Source: Hohaiivirga sp031546825 (GTDB lineage: Bacteria; Pseudomonadota; Alphaproteobacteria; Rhizobiales; Beijerinckiaceae). From it: a DNA stretch of 64,000 nt. This document shows, piece by piece, positions 7,915 through 15,936 of this stretch; position 1 is the first letter of the stretch; each line of letters opens with the position of its first letter. The notes beneath the pieces were generated by a model. That model ran no database searches. It was not told the DNA's origin and saw only the letters and a program-made list of their open reading frames with translations. Location of the stretch: the NCBI GenBank assembly GCA_031546825.1, contig JAVBJU010000025.1:92344-156343 (forward strand), written 5' to 3'. The position numbers and the translations under genes were made by a program.

Positions 7915-8730
7915 TTAAAGCTCCAGTACCGCTGTCACCGGCGCGTGGTCGGATGGCCGTTCCCAACCGCGGGTGGCGCGGGTGACGTGCATGGATTTGA
8001 GCGCGGGTGCCATGTCTTCGGTCAGCCAGATGTGATCGAGGCGGCGACCCTTGTTGGCGGTGGCCCATTCCGGCGAACGATAGCTCCACCAACTATAGAT
8101 TTTTTCCGGCTGGGGCCGCAGGAAGCGCATCCCATCGACCCAGCGGCTGTCCTGGCGCAGCGTCTCCAGCATTTCGGTTTCGATGGGGGTGTGGCTCACC
8201 ACGCCGAGGAGCTGTTTATGCGACCACACGTCGTGTTCGAGCGGGGCGATGTTGAGGTCGCCGAGGAGGATGCCCGGGGTTTTCTGATTTCTGAACCCTT
8301 GGCTCCACTTTCGCACCTCGGCTAGAAACTTAAGCTTATGGGCGAATTTTTCGTTGAGGTTCTCATCGGGGATATCTCCCCCGGCGGGCACATAGAAATT
8401 ATGCAGGGTTATTCCCGCCGCCTTGCCCGCGTCGCGCCCCAGCGTCACCGCAATGTGCCGCGCATCCTGCCGCTCGCACATCGACATGTTATCTATCTGA
8501 AAAAACGGCAGTTTTGACAGAATAGCCACGCCGTTATAGCCCTTCTGGCCGATATGGGCGATGAACGGGTAACCGAAGCTGCGCAAGTCTTTCAGCGGAA
8601 ACTTGTCATCCGGGCATTTGGTCTCCTGCAAACACAGGATATCCGGCTGCTCATCCGCCAAAAACTGCCGCACCTGATCGATACGCAGCCGCACGGAATT
8701 GATGTTCCAGGTTGAGACAGAGAGCAGCAC
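7915..8730 (-). CDS. xth: Exodeoxyribonuclease III family AP endonuclease
   Basis: 271 residues of the exonuclease-endonuclease-phosphatase fold. Motifs in order: TWNINSVRLR (Asn metal site), LCLQETKCPD (catalytic Glu), GDLNIAP (Asp and Asn), and the C-terminal RLDHIW plus SDHAPV with the catalytic His. The enzyme cleaves at abasic sites and trims blocked 3' ends in base excision repair. The start is GTG at 8730, which gives the conserved N-terminus. It is the third gene of a minus-strand series ftsK, lolA, xth, a common rhizobial order. Confidence 0.94.
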   Translation of the reverse strand: MLLSVSTWNINSVRLRIDQVRQFLADEQPDILCLQETKCPDDKFPLKDLRSFGYPFIAHIGQKGYNGVAILSKLPFFQIDNMSMCERQDARHIAVTLGRDAGKAAGITLHNFYVPAGGDIPDENLNEKFAHKLKFLAEVRKWSQGFRNQKTPGILLGDLNIAPLEHDVWSHKQLLGVVSHTPIETEMLETLRQDSRWVDGMRFLRPQPEKIYSWWSYRSPEWATANKGRRLDHIWLTEDMAPALKSMHVTRATRGWERPSDHAPVTAVLEL

Positions 8731-8806
8731 GGGGAAACCCTTGGTAGGAGCTGGAAAGAGGGCAATTTACCCATCCTGCCCCGCAAAGGGAACCGTTTTC
8801 TCGCAT

Positions 8807-9793
8807 CTACCCTTCGCGCTTCACCCGCTTGGGCTGCGAGAGAATGACCGTGGTGGTAAAGCCTTGTGCGTCAACGATTGTCCAGCGCAGCAGGGTGCCG
8901 ATCTGCTGGTCGAAGGACAAGGTGATCTGTGCCTTTCCGCCGATGGTCGAGGCGTCTTCGAGGGTAATCTCCACCGCGCTCTGGTCGCGCACGACGTTCA
9001 ACACCTTGAGGTCCGAGGCGAGATTGATCGGGTCGCGCAGCAGGAATTTCAACGGCGTCTGGTTGATGGAATAGACATCCGAAGTGTTCAGCTTGCTATC
9101 GCGAATGGCGACATTCTTGCCGTCGGAAACGATCTCCAGTGTCGATGGGGCGTTGTAGGCAAAGCGGATGCGGCCCGGACGTTCGAGATAGAGCGTACCG
9201 GTCGTGCGCTGGTTGCCGCCGAGCTGGGTGAAGTTCGCCTGCAGCGTTTCGGTGGTGTTGAAATAGCGGTTGGCGCGCTCAATGATCTGCTTTTCAGACA
9301 GGTTCGACACTGCGGGCAGATTGGCCGGAGGCGGCACCTTGACGGGCGTCTCTGATGCCATGGGGGTAGGCGCGGGTGTCGGCGTGGGCGCAGCAGACGG
9401 GGCTTTACTGTTGCCGCGGTTGGCGGGCGCACGGGGGGGCAGCGGGACACGCGCCGGAACCGGGGCTGTTGTTGCCACAGCCGGTGCTGCCTCTTGGGGA
9501 GCAGCGGTTTCTGGTTCGGCAGGCGGTTTTTCCGCCGGTGCCGCTATGGGGGTTGAAGGTTTGGGCGCGAGCTTTTTTTCCGGATGCAGGGGGGCTCTGT
9601 CCGGCTCGCTAAAGGGGACAAAATTGTCGGAATCGAGCGGGCGGTAAATGGTTCCGAACGGCGTCTGCGCGGGAGTGGTGCTTGGCTGGGCCAGCGCGGT
9701 TCCCGCCATCGCCATGAGGCACAAGCCCGTAATCAGGCCGCGCATCGACCCCGTTGTGAAAGCTCTTGATGATCTCTCGCCCTGCGACGGCAT
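8807..9793 (-). CDS. lolA: LolA-like outer-membrane lipoprotein carrier with long Pro/Ala linker
   Basis: 328 residues. An N-terminal region with signal peptide (hydrophobic GLITGLCLMAMAGTALA) is followed by roughly 115 residues rich in Pro, Ala and Thr, then the LolA domain: RANRYFNTTETLQANFTQ, GTLYLERPGRIRFAYNAP, the basic loop, and DAQGFTTTVIL near the end. LolA ferries lipoproteins from the inner-membrane LolCDE complex across the periplasm. The start at 9793 is preferred because GGAAAGG lies 7 bases upstream; the ATG at 9745 directly before the hydrophobic core is the alternative. It lies 73 bases after ftsK. The long low-complexity linker is unusual for LolA, which is normally about 200 residues. 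Confidence 0.9.
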   Translation of the reverse strand: MPSQGERSSRAFTTGSMRGLITGLCLMAMAGTALAQPSTTPAQTPFGTIYRPLDSDNFVPFSEPDRAPLHPEKKLAPKPSTPIAAPAEKPPAEPETAAPQEAAPAVATTAPVPARVPLPPRAPANRGNSKAPSAAPTPTPAPTPMASETPVKVPPPANLPAVSNLSEKQIIERANRYFNTTETLQANFTQLGGNQRTTGTLYLERPGRIRFAYNAPSTLEIVSDGKNVAIRDSKLNTSDVYSINQTPLKFLLRDPINLASDLKVLNVVRDQSAVEITLEDASTIGGKAQITLSFDQQIGTLLRWTIVDAQGFTTTVILSQPKRVKREG

Positions 9794-9866
9794 TAAACGC
9801 CTTTCCGAAAAAATAGACAGAATGTATTTCTCCACCCCGTCTATGCCACTGCATTTACGTCTTTTT

Positions 9867-12677
9867 TCAGGCATCCTCTTCGGAATATTCTGCAGGTCTC
9901 TCCAGCAGGATTTCGCGCTTGCCCACAGCGTTAGCCGGGCTGACGATGCCTTCTTGCTCCATGCGTTCCATGATAGACGCCGCGCGGTTGTACCCAACCT
10001 GCAAACGGCGCTGGATATAGGAAGTCGATGCCTTCTTGTCGCGCAGCACCAGGGCCACGGCCTGATCGTACAGATCACCCGAGCTGGAGCCGAACGAGCC
10101 GTTATCGAACACTGCGGTGTCGCCACCACCAGCCGCTGGTTCTTCATCAGCTTCGGTGACCGCGTCGAGATATTGCGGCACGCCCTGTTGCTTGAGGTGG
10201 CTGACCACATGCTCGACTTCGGCATCCGAACAGAACGGGCCGTGCACGCGCGTGACGCGTCCGCCGCCTGCCATATAGAGCATGTCGCCCTGGCCGAGCA
10301 GTTGCTCTGCGCCCATCTCGCCGAGAATGGTGCGGCTGTCGATCTTGGAGGTAACCTGGAAGGAGATACGGGTCGGGAAGTTGGCCTTGATGGTGCCGGT
10401 GATCACGTCCACCGAAGGGCGCTGTGTCGCAAGCACCACATGGATGCCAGCGGCGCGGGCCATCTGGGCGAGACGCTGGATGGTGCCTTCGATTTCCTTG
10501 CCAGCGACCATCATCAGGTCTGCCATTTCGTCGACGATGACGACGATGTAGGGCAACGGCTCAAGGTCCATCGCCTCTTGTTCGTAGATCGCCTCGCCAG
10601 TGTCGCGGTCGAAGCCGGTCTGGACGGTGCGGGATATTTCCTCACCGCGCGCTTTGGCTTCGCTGACGCGGGTGTTGAAGCCGTCGATGTTGCGCACACC
10701 GAGTTTCGACATTTTCTTGTAACGGTCTTCCATCTCGCGGACTGCCCATTTGAGCGCGACCACGGCCTTTTTCGGGTCGGTCACGACGGGGGTCAGGAGG
10801 TGGGGGATACCGTCATAGATGGAGAGTTCGAGCATCTTGGGGTCAACCATGATCAGGCGGCACTCTTCCGGCTTGAGCCGGTAGAGCAGCGACAGAATCA
10901 TGGTGTTGATGGCCACAGATTTACCGGAGCCGGTCGTGCCCGCCACCAGAAGGTGCGGCATGCGGGCGAGGTCGACGATCACCGGCTCACCGCCGATGGT
11001 TTTTCCGAGGCACAACGCCAGCTTGTGTTTGGTCGATTCGAAGTCCTGGCTGGCGAGAAGCTCGCGCAGATAAACCGTTTCGCGCTTGTGGTTGGGCAAC
11101 TCGACGCCCATGGCATTGCGGCCCGGAATAACGGCAACGCGGGCCGAGATCGCGCTCATGGAGCGGGCAATGTCATCGGCCAGCGAAATCACTCGTGAAG
11201 ATTTGGTGCCCGGCGCGGGCTCCAGCTCATAAAGCGTCACCACCGGGCCGGGGCGCACGTTGATGATATCGCCGTGCACGCCGAAGTCCTGAAGGGTGCT
11301 CTCCAGCAGTGCCGCGTTTTGTTCAAGCGCGTCGGTGGAGATGGCATTGGTGTTGGTTTTGGGCGGCTCAGCCAGAAGCTGCAACGGCGGCAGTTCGTAG
11401 GTCTCGCGATCGAGGAGCGAGGGCTGTGCCTCGCGCACGATACGCTTGCCGGGCTTCGGAGCAACCGGCACGGGCGCGACACGGCCCTGCATATCCACGG
11501 GCGGGATTGAATGGGCGACTTCCTCCGCGGCGCTGCGCATGTTGGTGACAACGCGCGTGGCAACCAGCGGCGGTGGCGGCGGCGGAGGGGGGGTGACAAT
11601 GGCGCTGTCGAGCCACGGCTCATCCTCGTCCTCGTCGTGCACCACGGGCGCGACCGGTGGCACCACGTTACGCCCCGGCGCCTGGGAGCGCAGGGCGGGC
11701 TGGTATTGCATCAATTCGGCATAGCGCGGATCGTAAACCGGGCGTTGCGCGTCGAAGCTGGGTTCGCGCCGCGCTGGTTCAGCAACGGGGGCCGGGGAAT
11801 AATCGTGCGCGGCGATGGGGGCGGCCTGCGGCGGCAGGTTAAAGGGCTCATTATCGAAGCGCTCATCGTCGAAACGCTCCTGTCCGAAACGCTCTTGCCC
11901 GAAGCGCTCTTGACCACGCGCCATGGCCATCGCCATGCGCGGTTCGGGCCGTCTGCCCGTCCAACGCTGCACCGTGCTGCGCAGGCTCATGAAGCCGTGC
12001 GCCAGCGCGCCGAGGGAAACAATGCCCCAACCCGGTTCGTCTTCAAAGGCATGGTCATCCGGTTCTTGGCGAAGCTCTTCGTCGTCCATGGATGCTTGGC
12101 GGGGGTCTTCCTCATGGGCGCCAAAACCACAGGCTGCGGTGAGGCAAAGAATGGCAATTGCGGCGAAAACCATACCAAGAATGAGCCTGGCCGGGCCGCC
12201 TGACAGACCGGTGACAGCCTTGGCAGCGCTGACAAACGCATCACCCACCACGCCGCCGAGCCCGGTCGGCAAGGGCCACCGCGCGGTGGTGGGGAACGAG
12301 GCCGCAGCCGCCGTGGCGGTGAAAATGCCGCATACCCACAGCACCAGTCGCAATTGCAGTTTGTGCAACGGCGTTTTGCCAAGCAGGCGCAGTCCCCAGA
12401 TCACCAATGTGCACAGCATGACAATCGCGCCAAGCCCAAACAATTGCATGACGAGATCGGCGCTCATCGCCCCGAACCGTCCCAGCATATTATGGACTGC
12501 ACCATCGGTGGCATTGTTGAGGCTTGGGTCGTCCACCGACCATGTGGCAAGCGCCACCAGCATTACGGCGGAGAACGCCAGTAATGTCAGGCCGATCAGC
12601 TCTTTTGCGCAGCGCGCGAGAAATGAGCGGACCAGTTCGGAGAGGCTTTCCAGCGGGGTAGGGCGGCTCTTTCGCAT
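9867..12677 (-). CDS. ftsK: DNA translocase FtsK
   Basis: About 936 residues. The N-terminal part has four membrane segments that anchor the protein at the division septum. A long acidic and proline-rich linker follows, then the RecA-like motor with Walker A GTTGSGKSVA and Walker B VVIVDEMADLMM. The C-terminal gamma winged helix (SYIQRRLQVGYNRAASIMER) reads polarity sequences and activates XerCD at dif. It pumps chromosome ends apart during division. The ATG at 12677 is chosen; a TTG at 12689 is also possible. The linker contains a tandem repeat listed separately. It heads the series with lolA and xth. Confidence 0.96.
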   Translation of the reverse strand: MRKSRPTPLESLSELVRSFLARCAKELIGLTLLAFSAVMLVALATWSVDDPSLNNATDGAVHNMLGRFGAMSADLVMQLFGLGAIVMLCTLVIWGLRLLGKTPLHKLQLRLVLWVCGIFTATAAAASFPTTARWPLPTGLGGVVGDAFVSAAKAVTGLSGGPARLILGMVFAAIAILCLTAACGFGAHEEDPRQASMDDEELRQEPDDHAFEDEPGWGIVSLGALAHGFMSLRSTVQRWTGRRPEPRMAMAMARGQERFGQERFGQERFDDERFDNEPFNLPPQAAPIAAHDYSPAPVAEPARREPSFDAQRPVYDPRYAELMQYQPALRSQAPGRNVVPPVAPVVHDEDEDEPWLDSAIVTPPPPPPPPLVATRVVTNMRSAAEEVAHSIPPVDMQGRVAPVPVAPKPGKRIVREAQPSLLDRETYELPPLQLLAEPPKTNTNAISTDALEQNAALLESTLQDFGVHGDIINVRPGPVVTLYELEPAPGTKSSRVISLADDIARSMSAISARVAVIPGRNAMGVELPNHKRETVYLRELLASQDFESTKHKLALCLGKTIGGEPVIVDLARMPHLLVAGTTGSGKSVAINTMILSLLYRLKPEECRLIMVDPKMLELSIYDGIPHLLTPVVTDPKKAVVALKWAVREMEDRYKKMSKLGVRNIDGFNTRVSEAKARGEEISRTVQTGFDRDTGEAIYEQEAMDLEPLPYIVVIVDEMADLMMVAGKEIEGTIQRLAQMARAAGIHVVLATQRPSVDVITGTIKANFPTRISFQVTSKIDSRTILGEMGAEQLLGQGDMLYMAGGGRVTRVHGPFCSDAEVEHVVSHLKQQGVPQYLDAVTEADEEPAAGGGDTAVFDNGSFGSSSGDLYDQAVALVLRDKKASTSYIQRRLQVGYNRAASIMERMEQEGIVSPANAVGKREILLERPAEYSEEDA
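11841..11915 (-). repeat. Five 15-bp tandem repeats inside ftsK
   Basis: Five in-frame 15-base units encode GQERF, GQERF, GQERF, DDERF and DNEPF in the FtsK linker. The three GQERF units are nearly identical at DNA level, indicating recent slippage expansion. Because the unit is a multiple of three, copy-number changes alter linker length without breaking the frame. Confidence 0.85.
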
Positions 12678-12781
12678 CACAAGACTCAAAGGAGGAAGTT
12701 GAATGGTTTTTTCTAGCCTGCACCTTAGGCGAGGAGGGTTAAGGCGGCCTTAACCCTGAATCCTGTTTTTACGGCGGATGT

Positions 12782-12809
12782 AAAAATGGGCGACCCGAGG
12801 GCCGCCCAT
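12782..12809 (-). terminator. Rho-independent terminator after amtB
   Basis: On the minus strand ATGGGCGGCC and its near-complement GGGTCGCCCAT form a hairpin with a 3-base loop, followed directly by five T residues. It lies 33 bases after the amtB stop and closes the glnK-amtB operon before ftsK. Confidence 0.8.
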
Positions 12810-12841
12810 GCCTTACCTGAAACGCTCAGGCGCAGCGCTTT

Positions 12842-14173
12842 CTAATATGTATAAGCCCGCTCGCCGTGCTCGGAGAGGTCAAGACCCTCACGCTCCTTCT
12901 CGGGCGTGACGCGCAGGCCGATGATGATATCGGTGAGCTTGTAAAGAACAGCCGAACCGATGCCGGACCACGCAACTGCGATCAGAACCGCCTTGATCTG
13001 TATCCACACCTGGGCGGCCATCTCGTAGTCGCCGGTGCTGAGACCGGGGCCGCCGAGGGCGGGGCTGACCAGCACACCGGTGGCAATTGCGCCGATGATG
13101 CCGCCAATGCCGTGGATGCCGAACACATCAAGCGAGTCGTCGTACCCCATGGCATTCTTCACCGTCGAGCAGAAGAAGAAGCACACCGCACCGGCGACAA
13201 GGCCAAGCGCAATCGACCCCATCGGCCCGGCAAAACCGGCGGCGGGTGTCACGGCGACGAGACCGGCGATGGCACCGGAGACCAGCCCGAGCATGGAGGG
13301 ATGGCCCTTGAACGCCCATTCCACGAACTGCCAGGAAAGGCCTGCTGCGGCGGTGGCGACGAAGGTGTTGATCATGGCGAGCCCTGCACCGCCATTGGCC
13401 TGGATGTTGGAGCCCGCATTGAAACCGAACCAACCGAACCACAGCATGGCGCCGCCGATCATGGTTGAGGTGAGAGAATGCGGTGCGATCAGTTCACGGC
13501 CATAGCCCGAACGTCTGCCGATCATGATGCAGCCGATGAGGCCCGCCATACCAGCATTGATATGCACCACCGTGCCGCCGGCGAAATCAAGCGCGCCCCA
13601 GCTCTGGAGCAAGCCGCCGCCCCACACCATGTGCGCCATGGGGAAATAGATGAAGGTGACCCACAGAACCGAAAACAGCACCAATGCCGAAAACTTCATG
13701 CGCTCCACGAACGAGCCGACGATGAGTGCCGGTGTCAGCATGGCGAAGGTCATCTGGAAGCAGATGAATACATATTCGGGCAGCAGACCATCGGCTGTAT
13801 TGGAGGCGGGCGTGACACCCTTGAGGAACAGCTTTGAGAAGTCGCCAATGTACGCGCCAAAGGAATCTCCCGCCGTGAACGCCAGGGAGTAGCCGTAGAT
13901 AACCCAGATGAGACAGACGATGCAGGCAATTGTCATGATTTGCGTCAGCACCGAAAGCATGTTCTTCGCCCGCACCATGCCGCCGTAAAACAGGCCGATG
14001 CCGGGCAGGGCCATGAAGAACACCAGCGCGGTTGAGATGAGCATCCAGGCGGTATCGCCCTTGTTAGGGGTCACGGGTGCTGTTGCTGCGGCCTGGGCGA
14101 GCGCCATTGCCGGGAGGAGAAATGCCGCTGCGCCTGTGGCGAGGGCGAGGGGGGATTTTTTTAGAAGAGACAT
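12842..14173 (-). CDS. amtB: Ammonium transporter AmtB
   Basis: 443 residues: a cleavable signal peptide (ending near MALAQ), then about eleven membrane helices of the Amt/Rh family. Recognisable segments include DTAWMLISTALVFFM, GIGLFYGGMVRAKN, the pore-region FICFQMTFAMLTPALI and a conserved His in GGTVVHINAG, plus FGIHGIGG with the second pore His. It conducts ammonium or ammonia into the cell when nitrogen is scarce. The start has AAGGA upstream. It lies 18 bases downstream of glnK; GlnK plugs the AmtB trimer when nitrogen becomes plentiful. Confidence 0.97.
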   Translation of the reverse strand: MSLLKKSPLALATGAAAFLLPAMALAQAAATAPVTPNKGDTAWMLISTALVFFMALPGIGLFYGGMVRAKNMLSVLTQIMTIACIVCLIWVIYGYSLAFTAGDSFGAYIGDFSKLFLKGVTPASNTADGLLPEYVFICFQMTFAMLTPALIVGSFVERMKFSALVLFSVLWVTFIYFPMAHMVWGGGLLQSWGALDFAGGTVVHINAGMAGLIGCIMIGRRSGYGRELIAPHSLTSTMIGGAMLWFGWFGFNAGSNIQANGGAGLAMINTFVATAAAGLSWQFVEWAFKGHPSMLGLVSGAIAGLVAVTPAAGFAGPMGSIALGLVAGAVCFFFCSTVKNAMGYDDSLDVFGIHGIGGIIGAIATGVLVSPALGGPGLSTGDYEMAAQVWIQIKAVLIAVAWSGIGSAVLYKLTDIIIGLRVTPEKEREGLDLSEHGERAYTY

Positions 14174-14191
14174 GGGGAATATTCCTTCAAA

Positions 14192-14530
14192 TCAAATGGC
14201 GTCGAGGTCGATTTCGCCGGTGCGGATGCGGGTGACGCCGTCGAGGGGAACGACGAAGATTTTCCCGTCGCCGATCTGGCCGGTGCGCGCGGCGGCGGTG
14301 ATGGCGTCAACCACTTGCGGTGCGATGGCACTGTCGACGGCGATTTCGATCTTGATCTTGGGCACGAAGTTCACGGCGTATTCCGCGCCGCGATAGATTT
14401 CAGTGTGCCCGTGTTGGCGGCCATAGCCTTTCACTTCCGAGACGGTCAGCCCGTGAACATCCAGGCCGCCGAGAGCGTCCCTGACCTCTTCGAGCTTGAA
14501 GGGTTTGATAATCGCGATGATGAGCTTCAT
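14192..14530 (-). CDS. glnK: Nitrogen regulatory protein P-II (GlnK)
   Basis: 112 residues, full length for a PII protein. Tyr51, the uridylylation site on the T-loop (EIYRGAEY), is present, with the family signature KGYGRQHGHTE and the C-terminal GKIFVVPLDGVTRIRTGE. It senses 2-oxoglutarate, ATP/ADP and glutamine status and regulates AmtB. The start at 14530 has GAGG 6 bases upstream; the longer open frame is not conserved. It is transcribed with amtB from a sigma-54 promoter whose -12 element lies about 48 bases upstream. Confidence 0.97.
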   Translation of the reverse strand: MKLIIAIIKPFKLEEVRDALGGLDVHGLTVSEVKGYGRQHGHTEIYRGAEYAVNFVPKIKIEIAVDSAIAPQVVDAITAAARTGQIGDGKIFVVPLDGVTRIRTGEIDLDAI

Positions 14531-14575
14531 GTTTCCTCGCCTTTTTTCATTTCGTGCCAGTGTGCCTGAATGCTG

Positions 14576-14593
14576 TTGCAATCGCTGTGCCAA
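14576..14593 (-). promoter_or_regulatory. Sigma-54 (RpoN) promoter of glnK-amtB
   Basis: The minus strand reads TTGGCACAGCGATTGCAA, matching the -24/-12 consensus TGGCAC-N5-TTGCA at all conserved bases with correct spacing. The predicted transcript starts near 14565, about 35 bases before the glnK ATG. It implies NtrC-type activation under nitrogen limitation. I could not confirm an upstream NtrC site by eye. Confidence 0.88.
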
Positions 14594-14760
14594 CGGCAGA
14601 TCAGCCTTTTGGCTAGGAAAAAAATTGGCGATGAAACGGGGGTAAAATCGCGAAACACGCGTTATCCCATGAGCTTGTGGAACTTGATGCACGGATACAC
14701 CATGGGTTTGGCTGCAAAGGGCAGTGCCTATTTTTTAAGCTAAAAATATCAATTGCGGAA

Positions 14761-14781
14761 TTTGCTTAAAATTTAAGCAAA
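14761..14781. promoter_or_regulatory. 21-base palindrome upstream of accD, candidate operator
   Basis: TTTGCTTAAA and TTTAAGCAAA flank a single central A, giving perfect 10-base arms. A partial relative, TTTTTTAAGCTAAAAA, lies about 25 bases away (14731-14746). It is 138 bases upstream of the accD ATG. The size and symmetry suit a dimeric helix-turn-helix regulator, but the protein is unknown. Confidence 0.5.
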
Positions 14782-14918
14782 TAACTGCGCTGCCACATGC
14801 CCGCCATGGAGTGGGGCTAAACGCGATAATTCTATGTGCCTTCAGGGTGGCAGAGCCCGGCGTTTCTGCTATAACGCCCCCCTCTCCGGCAGGCCGGATG
14901 ACAAGTGAGTTGAGACAC

Positions 14919-15827
14919 ATGAACTGGATTTCTGAAGTCGTTCGCCCGAAGATCAAGACGCTCTTCAAGCGCGAAACGCCCGAAAACCTCTGGATCAAAT
15001 GCCCCGAGAGCGGGCAGATGGTGTTCCATAAGGATGTTGAAGCCAATCAATGGGTGATCCCGGGCTCGGAGCATCACATGCGCGTGCACGCGGTTGCGCG
15101 GCTGCAGCATATGTTCGATGGCGAAACCTGGGTTGATGTTGCGCTGCCGGACGTTATTGCCGATCCGCTGAAATTCCGCGACGAGAAGAAATATGTCGAT
15201 CGTCTGAAGGACGCCCGCGCCAAAACTGGCATGCAGGACGCTTTCCGGGTTGGCTATGGGCGTGTCGAGAACATGCCGATGGTCATCGCCGTGCAGGACT
15301 TTAATTTCATGGGCGGGTCGCTGGGTATGGCGGCGGGCGAATCGTTCGTCAAAGGCGCAGAAGCGGCCATTGAGAAGAAGGCTCCGTTCATTCTGTTTGC
15401 CGCCTCGGGCGGCGCGCGGATGCAGGAGGGGATTCTCTCCCTGATGCAGATGCCGCGCACCACGGTGGCAGTGCGGATGCTCAACGAGGCGCGTCTGCCC
15501 TATATCGTCGTGCTGACCAACCCGACCACCGGTGGCGTCACCGCATCCTACGCGATGCTGGGCGATGTGCACTTGGCCGAGCCCGGCGCACTCATCTGCT
15601 TTGCCGGTCCACGCGTTATTGAGCAGACCATCCGCGAGAAGCTTCCCGAAGGGTTCCAGCGCGCGGAATATCTGCGTGACCACGGCATGGTTGATGCGGT
15701 GGTGCACCGGCATGACTTGAAGCCCACCATTGCCCGCCTGTGCCGCCAGTTCATGCATGTGCCGCTGCCGGATGCGCGCAAGGCGGCGATTGAAGAGAAG
15801 AAGCAGGCTGCCGAAGCCGTGGCTTGA
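14919..15827 (+). CDS. accD: Acetyl-CoA carboxylase carboxyltransferase subunit beta
   Basis: 302 residues. The carboxyltransferase core has DFNFMGGSLGMAAGE, FAASGGARMQEGI, the NPTTGGVTASYAMLGD block and GPRVIEQTIREKLPEGFQ. With AccA it transfers carboxyl from biotin to acetyl-CoA, the first step of fatty acid synthesis. Only one of the four zinc-ribbon cysteines of the E. coli protein remains (WIKCPESGQM); the second pair is replaced in VIPGSEHHMR. The same loss is familiar in rhizobial AccD. The start at 14919 begins the conserved NWISEVVRPK. A terminator follows, and folC starts 109 bases downstream. Confidence 0.95.
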   Translation: MNWISEVVRPKIKTLFKRETPENLWIKCPESGQMVFHKDVEANQWVIPGSEHHMRVHAVARLQHMFDGETWVDVALPDVIADPLKFRDEKKYVDRLKDARAKTGMQDAFRVGYGRVENMPMVIAVQDFNFMGGSLGMAAGESFVKGAEAAIEKKAPFILFAASGGARMQEGILSLMQMPRTTVAVRMLNEARLPYIVVLTNPTTGGVTASYAMLGDVHLAEPGALICFAGPRVIEQTIREKLPEGFQRAEYLRDHGMVDAVVHRHDLKPTIARLCRQFMHVPLPDARKAAIEEKKQAAEAVA

Positions 15828-15831
15828 TGAG

Positions 15832-15869
15832 AGCAGCGCGGTCATAAGGCCGCGCGCTCCAGTTTTTTA
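15832..15869 (+). terminator. Terminator after accD
   Basis: GAGCAGCGCGG pairs with CCGCGCGCTC with one bulged base around an 8-9 base loop, followed after CAG by six T residues. It lies a few bases after the accD stop and suggests that folC has its own promoter or depends on read-through. Confidence 0.65.
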
Positions 15870-15936
15870 TACCGTAACGCTTTGCGTTTAACCGGCTATC
15901 CCTCTCGAACGCGCGTTACCCAAACGAGTTTCATCC

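Larger units (their letters stand above)
14531..14918. other. glnK-accD divergent intergenic region
   Basis: 388 bases between two divergent genes. Toward glnK it holds a sigma-54 promoter (14576-14593). Toward accD it holds a perfect 21-base palindrome (14761-14781) and a related TTAAGC element near 14735. No additional gene is seen. Confidence 0.6.

Noticed and set aside
9648..11198. 516-codon plus-strand frame antisense to ftsK and lolA
   Set aside because: His/Asp-rich shadow across the FtsK motor domain, with no ribosome site and no domain.
14680..14710. NtrC-like half sites upstream of glnK
   Set aside because: GCAC occurs but the symmetric GGTGC half at the right spacing is absent.
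14832..15845. 337-codon minus-strand frame antisense to accD
   Set aside because: Shadow frame; accD is certain on the plus strand.
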